From Andalucia godoyi (taxonomy: Eukaryota; Discoba; Jakobea; Jakobida; Andaluciidae), in contig VRVR01000024.1 in the NCBI GenBank assembly GCA_009859145.1, forward strand, positions 124,001 to 188,000: a stretch of DNA of 64,000 nt, given 5' to 3'. This document shows, one piece after another, positions 56,798 to 64,000 of the stretch; the stretch's first letter is position 1, and each line of letters begins with the position of its first letter. The notes under the pieces are model-generated. The model did no database searches and was not told the origin of the DNA. It saw nothing but the letters and a program-made list of their open reading frames with translations. The position numbers and the translations under genes were made by a program.

Positions 56798-57682
56798 TCA
56801 TTCATCGACCGAGGAGCTACCGCCGCCGATGGAGTCCGCGAATCCGGCCAGCATGTCTGGAGAATACTCGGATCCGCGAATGCGAATCGTATAGCAGAGT
56901 GATTCGAGTTTTCGCAAGCTTTGCTCCATCACCTCCAGTTTCTTTCCAAGATCTCTTAATCCCAGCCCAGACCCTGATGCCGACGGCTTGGAAGCCAGCT
57001 GGATCGCTTGGAACTCGCGCAGCATGCATCCGACAAACTCAGTCACATGGAACACAAGCTCCTGGTTGCGGACGTTCGAAGTGGCGTACTTCATGAGCTC
57101 ACCCGTTAAGTCGCAGAGCCCCGAAACATAGTCCGTCCACGAAACCATCAGAAGAGCTTTGCACAACCCAACATGCGGCTCCCTGTCCCTCGACCCTCCG
57201 AGTGCAGCAGCATCAGCAGCAGCAGCAAGTACGTCATCGAGAAACTGCTTTGGAACCAGAGTCTGTCCATGTGCGATGTAATAATAGAAAGACACGGCCT
57301 CGACCCACTCTTGGATCCCAGAGGACAAGCTCCCGACGTATCGGTAGGCTTCCGCCTCCGAGAAGTCTACACACTCAGACACGAGCTCAAAAACAATCCT
57401 CGCAATGTTCTTTGCAACCACTTGAATCTTCTCAAGACACAACTGCAGTGGCTCTTCTCGGTGAATCGAAAACACAATCTTCTTGGACTGCGCCGTCACA
57501 TCTCGGCTTTGCTTGAAAACTCGCTCTTTGCGCTCGTAATGCAGCTCAAGCTGTGATGCACATTTGGAAAACGTATCTCTTAGCGGAAAATCACCACCAC
57601 CATCACCGTCGCCCCCTCCGCCAACACTGCTGGACTTTGTCGCGCGAGGTACTTTACTCGACGGCCCCACAACGTCTTCCAT
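56798..57682 (-). CDS. TSNAX: translin-associated protein X (TRAX)
   Basis: 294 residues, matching human TRAX (290). With translin it forms the C3PO endoribonuclease, which removes passenger strands and processes tRNA fragments; TRAX provides the catalytic residues. The catalytic acid clusters are intact: GIQEWVEAVSF (family GLQEYVEAVSF) and DYVSGLCDLTGELMKYA (family DYLLGVADLTGELMR). The C-terminal SLRKLESLCYTIRIRGSEYSPDMLA also matches (family [25 protein letters not shown]). The N-terminal 35 residues are Gly/Asp/Ser-rich. The conserved Glu and Asp residues mark it as TRAX rather than the non-catalytic translin. Confidence 0.93.
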   Translation of the reverse strand: MEDVVGPSSKVPRATKSSSVGGGGDGDGGGDFPLRDTFSKCASQLELHYERKERVFKQSRDVTAQSKKIVFSIHREEPLQLCLEKIQVVAKNIARIVFELVSECVDFSEAEAYRYVGSLSSGIQEWVEAVSFYYYIAHGQTLVPKQFLDDVLAAAADAAALGGSRDREPHVGLCKALLMVSWTDYVSGLCDLTGELMKYATSNVRNQELVFHVTEFVGCMLREFQAIQLASKPSASGSGLGLRDLGKKLEVMEQSLRKLESLCYTIRIRGSEYSPDMLAGFADSIGGGSSSVDE

Positions 57683-57979
57683 AAGATCCTTTTTTTAAAA
57701 TGTTATACACACACATATATTTTTGTTATTAAAATTACGCTGTCTCAAAAAATAATATAAATAAATTAAAATAATCCACCAAAGAGCTTTTCAGCAGTCT
57801 GGAGTTGTGGCAGCCGTGTCTTGGAGAGAGAGACTGGTCTAATTTGCATCTTTTGCGGGTTTTGCCAAAAGCATTCCGATAAAAGCTTCCTGCTTTGAAT
57901 TTCTGTTTTTCTTTCTGTGTCTTTCTCTCTCTCCCTCTCACTTTCCGTCTTCTTTTTTGTTGCTGATTCCGGGTAGTCA

Positions 57980-59854
57980 ATGCAGAGATTGTGCCGATTT
58001 CTTCAACAAACATTTTCTAGAAGGCCAGGAAACCTTTCATACAGCTCGTCGCCCATGGATTTCACAAGAGAGAATTTCTCGGAAAGCATTCCGCTTGTCA
58101 AGATGCTGCTTGCAAAAGCAGAATATGTTGCGTTTGATTTGGAGATGACTGGCATTTCGCTGAATACACGCGACAATGCAGAAAATGGTGCAGATTATCC
58201 AGAGCAGAGATACAGAAAAATGAGGCAAGTTGCAACCACATACTCTGTCATTCAGTTTGGAATATGCTTTTTCGTGAGGAATCCTTCTGCCGACGGCGGG
58301 TCTTCATTAGCATACACAGCGACCCCGCTCAACTTTTGGGCATATCCAGAGCAGATCAGCGAGATCAAGTACTTTCCTCGAAGAGTAATCGACGTTGGAA
58401 CGAGCGTCTTTCTGAAAGACAACCACATGGATTTCCAAAAGTGGATCACGCAGGGGATTCCGTTCCTTTCACGCCCTTATCGATTGGATTTTGAGAAATA
58501 TCTGTTTAATTCTCTTGGAAATTTTGCAGATTCGCAGACCGCCATCAATACGTACGATTCGTTTTCGTCTTTGAATGGATTCTGGAACAGTGAACAGGGT
58601 AAGGATAAGGCCGAAAAAGAGAGTTTGGTGTTATCCAAGCCGGAAGACATCGAAATCTTTGATGCCAGTGTCAAGGCGATTACGGAATGGGACCGGTCCT
58701 CACAGCTTGTCCTTCCAGCAGCTTCTGCATACGTGCGAAAAGCAGTGTATGATTGGATTGAAAAAAACTGCTCCAGGTCGCAGATCAAGACCGAGAGTGT
58801 CGCTTTGGACGAGAAGATTCCGTGGCAAAAATCCATCACAATCACCGCAATAGACGAGTCGGTGCTCCGCGAAGAGCGGCTATCAATGGCTCGAAAGGCA
58901 TTCGAGCAAAAGTGCGGCTTGTCGCTGATCGTGTGGCTTGTCATGCAGTCTGGAGTTCCCGTTGTGGGCCACAACTGCTTCTTTGACTGGCTGTTCACCA
59001 TGAACGACTTTGAACAGCCACTTCCAGATTCACTTTCCGAATTCAAACACGCCTTCAGCAAGCTGGTAAAGGGTTCGGTTTTCGACACGAAACTCTTGTC
59101 CCAGGAGATCGAGCCGCTTGCAAAGGCCGGAACTGCGCTTGGTGACCTCCATCGCATCTTGCAAACGTATCAAAAAGTGCAAATCGATCCTTCATCCGCA
59201 AATCCAGAGTCCTCGTTCCCGCTCCCACCGGCGAACCTTCCCGTTGTTTCTGTCACGCTTAGCAGCTCTTATCAGTCGGAGAAATTGCATGAAGCAGCGT
59301 ACGATGCATATCTGACAGGCTGCGTGTTTGCGCATCTTTCCCATCGCTTGTTCCCTGCCTTTTCCTTGTCCATATCAGATTTTCGTAACCGAATCAACAT
59401 GATGCGATCTCTATTTTCTGTACAAATGGACTCCATAGATGACCCTGTGTATGAAAAGGGCACGTTGCTGTGTGTGCAGTTGAACCAAGACAAGGATACG
59501 ACCACGGATCTGATCCTATCCTTCTTCGGCCAAGAAAAGAGTACCGAAACGAGGACGATTGTCGAGCAGAAGCACGGTCGCGTGTCCCTTCGCTGGATTG
59601 ACCAGTCGAGAGTAATTTTGATTTTGCACGATGTCTTACCCACTGACGAAGCCAGAATCACCCGTATTGTCGAGGAAGCTCAGCGCATCGCGGGTCCTTT
59701 GATGGCCTCCGCACGGTCGTTTGACGATTACCGTAGGGAAACGGAAGAATCTGTCGTGCAGCGCAAGCGAACCCTCGAAGAGCAGCGTGAGCTGGAAAGA
59801 TCTGCCAAGAAGAATCGAAGCCAGCCTGTGCTTGCTGCAGCGCTTCCTTTTTGA
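57980..59854 (+). CDS. PARN: poly(A)-specific ribonuclease PARN
   Basis: A 624-residue DEDDh-type 3' exoribonuclease; human PARN has 639. It trims poly(A) tails and matures small RNAs. Catalytic residues visible: Asp about 53 and Glu about 55 in AFDLEMTG, Asp about 336 in GHNCFFDWLF, and His about 437 and Asp about 442 in HEAAYDAYLTG. PARN-typical segments are YRKMRQVATTYSVIQFGIC, FWAYPEQ, MDFQKWITQGIPFLSRP and VFDTKLL. A degenerate R3H-like insertion lies between the first and second catalytic parts. The ATG at 57980 adds a 25-residue Arg/Gln-rich leader; an internal ATG at 58055 (MDFTRENFSE) is the start most like other PARNs. Confidence 0.92.
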   Translation: MQRLCRFLQQTFSRRPGNLSYSSSPMDFTRENFSESIPLVKMLLAKAEYVAFDLEMTGISLNTRDNAENGADYPEQRYRKMRQVATTYSVIQFGICFFVRNPSADGGSSLAYTATPLNFWAYPEQISEIKYFPRRVIDVGTSVFLKDNHMDFQKWITQGIPFLSRPYRLDFEKYLFNSLGNFADSQTAINTYDSFSSLNGFWNSEQGKDKAEKESLVLSKPEDIEIFDASVKAITEWDRSSQLVLPAASAYVRKAVYDWIEKNCSRSQIKTESVALDEKIPWQKSITITAIDESVLREERLSMARKAFEQKCGLSLIVWLVMQSGVPVVGHNCFFDWLFTMNDFEQPLPDSLSEFKHAFSKLVKGSVFDTKLLSQEIEPLAKAGTALGDLHRILQTYQKVQIDPSSANPESSFPLPPANLPVVSVTLSSSYQSEKLHEAAYDAYLTGCVFAHLSHRLFPAFSLSISDFRNRINMMRSLFSVQMDSIDDPVYEKGTLLCVQLNQDKDTTTDLILSFFGQEKSTETRTIVEQKHGRVSLRWIDQSRVILILHDVLPTDEARITRIVEEAQRIAGPLMASARSFDDYRRETEESVVQRKRTLEEQRELERSAKKNRSQPVLAAALPF

Positions 59855-59993
59855 ATAGGCAAGTGCACCTTTCTCTGCAGATGAGGTCATTATGAAGTCA
59901 AGAACAATGGATTTGCTGTTTTTTTAATTTATTTTTAATTATTATTTATTTTTAATTTAAAAATAATAATAATAATAATGAATGAATCATTAC

Positions 59994-60513
59994 TCAAGAT
60001 GTTTTGGACTGCTCGAGTTTGGCCTTCTCGGATTGCTCCAAATCGTAGCTGACGCGTCGGTAGATCTGGTAAAAGCCAGTTGCAGCGACAAACACATTTA
60101 CAAACAGCAAGTTGTAATTGTACGGAATGATCTGTGTGGCGTACCGAGACCAGATTGTGCCTGTTGCAGCAAGTGCTCCGGATTGCCCAAGCGAGATGCG
60201 CTCCGGAGACCGCTTCAGATCACTCAGCCCAGCCACGACAAGCCCCCATTTCATAGTCGGTGCCCAGAAAAACACTGTTTAATGGTATCTCACCATCCAT
60301 CCGTGAAGAGGAGAGGGAGGAAAAACAGTAAAGATCAAGATGCACACATGAAGAAGGAATTCCCAAAATGGTTCCAATTTTGAAGAACGAGAAGAGGAAA
60401 TGAAAATGGAAAGAAAAAAACACGCACACAAAACCCCAAATAAATAACCACATACCTGTCTTTGGGCCCGCTGGATGATTCCACAGATTCCGCAACTTTT
60501 GTGAAAACGACAT
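59994..60513 (-). CDS. MPC2: mitochondrial pyruvate carrier 2, two exons
   Basis: Exon 1 is 60456-60513 and exon 2 is 59994-60274, with a 181-nt intron (GTATGT...AAACAG). Splicing restores MSFSQKLRNLWNHPAGPKT joined to VFFWAPTMKWGLVVAGLSDL, exactly the MPC2 N terminus (HPAGPKTVFFWAP). Total 112 residues. It forms the MPC1/MPC2 heterodimer that imports pyruvate across the mitochondrial inner membrane. Further signatures are RISLGQSGALAATGTIWSRY and IIPYNYNLLFVNVFVA. Three short membrane helices and no cleavable presequence, as usual for MPC2. Confidence 0.95.
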
Positions 60514-60945
60514 GTCTGTGGTTTTCCCTTCTTTTTTCCCTTCTTCTTTCTCTCACTCACTCTTTGTAATGATGTCAAACAGAAGGATTCAAGGAAGCGC
60601 TTTCCTTATGAACGCATCCAATGAAAAGATGCCCTCGTTTAATTGTCCCGACGATTGCGTTCAGCACTGCAGGTGGCCTCGATTGATGCTTTGAATTCCC
60701 GCTTTCACCCAATTCATTCGTTTGCACGACTTTGAGCTCGCGTGGGTTTGCGTGTTTTTTCAAATATAAAATATTATTATTTCTGAAGCGGTGCGCAAAA
60801 AAAAATAAGCAATCGAGTTGAACAGTATTACTTGGGGTGAGTGAGTGAGTGCGTGACATAAGAAGAAGAAGAGGAAGAAGAAGAAGAAGAGGAAGAAGAA
60901 GAAGAAGAGGAAGAAGGAAGAAGGAAAGAAGGAAAGAAGAATAGA
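60514..60945. other. divergent promoter between MPC2 and SNF5, GAAGAG repeat
   Basis: A (GAA/GAG)n array at about 60860-60930 ends 16 bp before the SNF5 start codon. A GAGT run lies at 60838-60850. No gene seen. Confidence 0.55.
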
Positions 60946-62574
60946 ATGCAAGATTGTGATTATGTGGAGGTTTTTGATCCACTTGTTCCTGTTCGCATTG
61001 GAATTGAGCTTCCGGACGGCAACCACCTTTCGGATGCCTTTTTGTTTGATACGTCAGTATCGGATGATCTGGCGGGCGAGATTGTGTCGATGGCGTTGTC
61101 GCTTGCGCGGGACCATGGACTTCCGTCGACGTTTGTCGGAGTGCTCTCGGAGTGCATTGCTCACCAAACAGAGTTCTGGAGGCCCTTATGCTCGACATCG
61201 GTGCCTCGAGAAGGCTCCGTTGTTGATCTAAGGCTACAAGTACGTGTAGACGACGCGATTTATAATGACAGAATCGAGTGGGACCTTGCCAATGGCCCCG
61301 AGGCGGTGGACTTGTTCGTGGACCAGATGGCTCGGGACTTTGCTCTCGATACGCGCTGGGCCTGTGCTATTGCAATTCATTTACGCGAGAAGATTCTGGA
61401 GGCTAAACGACAACTTCGGGATGGCGGAGTTCGGTTCATCAGACAGAAGGGTGGCGCCGCTGCGGCGTTGACAAGGGACGAGTGGGTTCGTGAGCCTCTT
61501 GTTGCGCTGGATTGGTCTGCACAGATCAAGAAGCTTACAGACCGCGAGCTTCGCAAATGGGAGCAGGATGTTTTGCGCGAAGAACGGGCAAGAAGAAGGA
61601 AGCTGGCTTCTGGGCCGCAGGGTGTGTCCACGGTGAATGGAATCAGCGTTGCGTCTGCGGGATATGGATCAGGGGTTGGGGTAGGTGCTGCCTCGGATGC
61701 AGCGTATCTCCCACCGGGCATCATTTGCGACGAAGGGATGGCGAATCCGAGAGTGGTACTGTATGCGGGATCGACGGTCCGAACACCGGCTACGCAATTC
61801 TTGCTGCAGGCATCCTCTGCAGGTGGACTGGAAGGACTTTCACAGCAGTCAGGCTCTCAGAACGCACAGATGCAGTCGTCTGCACTTGGGTCCGGGCTTA
61901 CGAGAGCCGCCGCCCAGGCTGCACAAGCCCTGCTGACTGCGGGAAGCCAGAATCAGTACCAGACCAGTGCAAACATGAATCCACATGCACCTGCCGCCCT
62001 CGGGGGCTGGGCCTCGACGGGTGCTTCAGTCCCGGTGTATGCAGACGGCCGGCCGCTTCCGTCGAACGCGGCTGTGATGATCCGATCTGGATTTGCATCG
62101 ACGACTCGGACCCCAGCTGTGTATGATGGTCCTCTTATTTCCATGGGCGTTGGATCCACAATGGCGAATCCAATGCTGCATCCCTCCATGATCTCCGCAC
62201 TTGGAGTCAAACCTGGACACGGTTACATGGTTGATGCAAAGATGATTCCGATCACTCATATCCTCTCAACCATCAAGAATATCCAGCAAGCGTCTGCTTC
62301 TGTCGCTGCCCAGCAAGCTCTTGCCGTCGCACTCACCGCAGCCGTTACTGCTGCCCCAACTCCCGCACCACCTACAAGGGCATTCCAGGACAAAAAGGCA
62401 CATGGACAAAAAGTGCTGCACGCTGCAGTGGCAAAGTACAGAGCACAGAATCCGCACCTCAGCTATGCAATGGCGACAACAGAATTCACAGGAAGAATCA
62501 AGACAGGTTCGTTGCGATGGGGCGACTACTCGGAGCAAGAATGCCCTCTCCGAATGGATATTAAAAAACCGTAA
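60946..62574 (+). CDS. SNF5: SNF5/SMARCB1-type SWI/SNF remodelling subunit
   Basis: A 542-residue protein. Core subunit of SWI/SNF or RSC chromatin remodellers. The SNF5 domain (about 10-170) has the two imperfect repeats: VPVRIGIELPDGNHLSDAF and later VDLRLQVRVDDAIYNDRIEWDLANGPEAVDLFVDQMARDF. ALDTRWACAIAIHLREKILEA follows, as in SNF5/INI1/SFH1. Plant BSH and animal SMARCB1 have the domain near the C terminus; here it is at the N terminus, and the remaining ~330 residues are Ala/Gln/Ser-rich. A short conserved-looking tail (HAAVAKYRAQNPHLSYAMA) precedes RWGDYSEQECPLRM. The start ATG is 60946. Confidence 0.88.
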   Translation: MQDCDYVEVFDPLVPVRIGIELPDGNHLSDAFLFDTSVSDDLAGEIVSMALSLARDHGLPSTFVGVLSECIAHQTEFWRPLCSTSVPREGSVVDLRLQVRVDDAIYNDRIEWDLANGPEAVDLFVDQMARDFALDTRWACAIAIHLREKILEAKRQLRDGGVRFIRQKGGAAAALTRDEWVREPLVALDWSAQIKKLTDRELRKWEQDVLREERARRRKLASGPQGVSTVNGISVASAGYGSGVGVGAASDAAYLPPGIICDEGMANPRVVLYAGSTVRTPATQFLLQASSAGGLEGLSQQSGSQNAQMQSSALGSGLTRAAAQAAQALLTAGSQNQYQTSANMNPHAPAALGGWASTGASVPVYADGRPLPSNAAVMIRSGFASTTRTPAVYDGPLISMGVGSTMANPMLHPSMISALGVKPGHGYMVDAKMIPITHILSTIKNIQQASASVAAQQALAVALTAAVTAAPTPAPPTRAFQDKKAHGQKVLHAAVAKYRAQNPHLSYAMATTEFTGRIKTGSLRWGDYSEQECPLRMDIKKP

Positions 62575-62799
62575 GTCCATAAATCCACAAAGCTAGCATG
62601 AGTCATGAAGAACCAAAACATTGCGCAAGCATGAAAGAGGACGTCCAATTCATACTGAAAATACAATTCTTCCACGGTCTTTTGATTTTCAGTCATAAGC
62701 ATTTCCCCACTATCATTGCTACTTTTTTTCTGTTTTTTCTCTTTGATTTTCTTTGATTTTCTTTGTTTGAATTCACCGTTCTTGGAAACTGTTGGTGAG

Positions 62800-64000
62800 A
62801 TGCATGTGCTTGGGGTACAATTCCTATTTGGTCTGAGCTGTCTCGTTGCGGTTGCGGTTGCGGTTGTGGTTGCGGCTGCGGCTGATGTTCCTGTATATTC
62901 AGTGTCAAATCTGCAACAAACGGATTCTGGAATTACGGCAACGTTGACGCTGAAATCCGGGACAAAAGGTCCCTATGGTTCGGATATCGCAAATTTAAAC
63001 TTGCAAATCTTCTTTGAAACCGTCAATCGCGTCCATTTGAAGATCACCGATGCTGAAAAGACGCGATGGGAAGTTCCGTATGTGGTAATGCCGGAATCGC
63101 TGGAGCAACGAACGACTGCGGAAACCGCAAATTACAAGGTTGTGATTTCCAATGATCCATTTGCATTCCAGATTATTCGTGGCTCAGACGAAGAGGTCGT
63201 CTTTGATACGAATTCGTTTGCGTTTGTGTTTGAGGACCAGTATCTCTCGCTCACGACCCACTTGCCCAACAATCCGCATGTTTACGGACTCGGTGAGCGC
63301 ATTCATCCATTCCATTTGAACAACAATGACTTTACATACACAATGTTTTCACAGGACCTGCCGTCTCCTCCGGACGTTAACATTTACGGAGTTCATCCAT
63401 TTTACATGGAGTACAGAAATGGGAAATCCCACGGTGTGTTCTTGTTGAATTCCAACGCCATGGACGTAACAGTCCGTTCTTCTTCGCTCGAGTATCGCAC
63501 AATCGGCGGAGTGTTTGATTTTTACTTTTTTATGGGCCCAGATCCCGAGGCTGTGGTCCAGCAGTACCAAGAAGTCATTGGAAAGCCATTTCTGCCTCCA
63601 GCCTGGGTATGTGGGTTCCAGCAGTCTCGTTATGGATACCAAAACATCCAAGAGCTGTTTGATGTGGTTGGAAACTACTCGCTGAACGGCCTTCCCCTTA
63701 ATGTCATGTATTCCGACATTGACTATATGGACGCATATAAGGACTTTACGTGGGATCCCGTGCGCTATCCCCTGGATCGCATCCAGCAGTTTTCGAAGTT
63801 GTTGCATTCCAAGGACATGCAGTACGTTACAATCGTGGATCCAGGCATCCACAACGAGCAAGGATACGAGCCGTATGATTCAGGGCTTCAGCAAGGAGTG
63901 TTTGTCATGAGGAGCGAGGTGGAACAGCCGGACATTGGAAAGGTCTGGCCTGGCACTACGGCGTTTCCAGACTTCTTAAAGAAACAGACTCCGCAGTGGT
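62800..64000 (+). CDS. GH31 alpha-glucosidase, N-terminal part (cut by window end)
   Basis: An open frame of 400 codons from the ATG at 62800 to the right edge. A signal peptide (MHVLGVQFLFGLSCLVAVA, then Val/Ala-rich) precedes the N-terminal beta-sandwich of glycoside hydrolase family 31. Family motifs in order: HVYGLGERIHPFHLNN, YGVHPFYMEYRNGKSHGVFLLNSNAMDV, YRTIGGVFDFYFFMGPDPE, PFLPPAWVCGFQQSRYGYQN and NVMYSDIDYMDAYKDFTWDP. These match lysosomal acid alpha-glucosidase, maltase-glucoamylase and sucrase-isomaltase. The catalytic nucleophile (WxDMNE) lies beyond the window. It presumably hydrolyses alpha-1,4-glucans in lysosomes or food vacuoles. A Val/Ala-coding GGTTGC repeat sits in the signal peptide. 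Confidence 0.92.
   Translation, partial: MHVLGVQFLFGLSCLVAVAVAVVVAAAADVPVYSVSNLQQTDSGITATLTLKSGTKGPYGSDIANLNLQIFFETVNRVHLKITDAEKTRWEVPYVVMPESLEQRTTAETANYKVVISNDPFAFQIIRGSDEEVVFDTNSFAFVFEDQYLSLTTHLPNNPHVYGLGERIHPFHLNNNDFTYTMFSQDLPSPPDVNIYGVHPFYMEYRNGKSHGVFLLNSNAMDVTVRSSSLEYRTIGGVFDFYFFMGPDPEAVVQQYQEVIGKPFLPPAWVCGFQQSRYGYQNIQELFDVVGNYSLNGLPLNVMYSDIDYMDAYKDFTWDPVRYPLDRIQQFSKLLHSKDMQYVTIVDPGIHNEQGYEPYDSGLQQGVFVMRSEVEQPDIGKVWPGTTAFPDFLKKQTPQW

Overview
The window is a gene-dense piece of a eukaryotic nuclear genome. It carries about 32 protein genes I am confident in, on both strands and mostly without introns. The products are eukaryotic throughout: SIN3, GCN5, SNF5, SRP72, ribosomal protein eS1, dymeclin, translin-associated protein X, PARN, MPC2, ARPC3 and MSH5. 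Several genes are typical of organisms with a motile flagellum (CFAP96, CFAP410-like and LRMDA-like LRR proteins, a Tctex-type dynein light chain). Together with ARPC3 and a secreted cystatin, this suggests a free-living heterotrophic flagellate with a compact genome. A jakobid or similar excavate-grade protist would fit, but that is inference; the sequence does not name the species. Two introns are clear (in the lectin-like gene and in MPC2). Both begin GTATGT and end CAG, at 128 and 181 nt. Spacers are full of GA, GT, GAA and TCA microsatellites. I found no tRNA, rRNA, CRISPR array or insertion sequence.

Layout. 0-10 kb: MSH5 (-), a first copy of a dispersed repeat, an ABHD1/3-type hydrolase (+), an LRR protein (+), GCN5 (-), a poorly resolved stretch with small candidate exons (8.9-9.6 kb) and a tail-anchored protein (-). 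10-20 kb: a fused cysteine desulfurase-selenophosphate synthetase (+), repeat copy 3, a TBC Rab-GAP (-), a LanC-like protein lacking its zinc ligands (+) and a MEST-like hydrolase (-). 19-33 kb: SRP72 (-), cystatin (+), CFAP96 (+), a repeat-rich probable axonemal protein (-), ARPC3 (+), a BTB-BACK protein (-), an orphan helical protein (-), dynein light chain (-), repeat copy 2 and a CBS-pair protein (+). 33-50 kb: a type II membrane glycosyltransferase-like protein (-), a PLAC8 protein (+), SIN3 (-), eS1 (-), a membrane-anchored HECT ligase (+) and dymeclin (-). 50-64 kb: CFAP410-like (+), repeat copy 4, TTC4 (+), a secreted lectin-like protein (-), TSNAX (-), PARN (+), MPC2 (-), SNF5 (+) and a GH31 alpha-glucosidase cut by the window end (+).

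How the genes relate. There are no operons; neighbours are functionally mixed, as expected of a eukaryote. Themes are chromatin control (GCN5, SIN3, SNF5), cilium/flagellum, Golgi and secretion (SRP72, dymeclin, TBC, glycosyltransferase), RNA decay (PARN, TSNAX) and selenium metabolism. The most notable items are the NifS-SelD fusion, the zinc-ligand-less LanC-like protein, an uncharacterised four-copy dispersed repeat, and short conserved-looking exons that a single-ORF gene model would miss.
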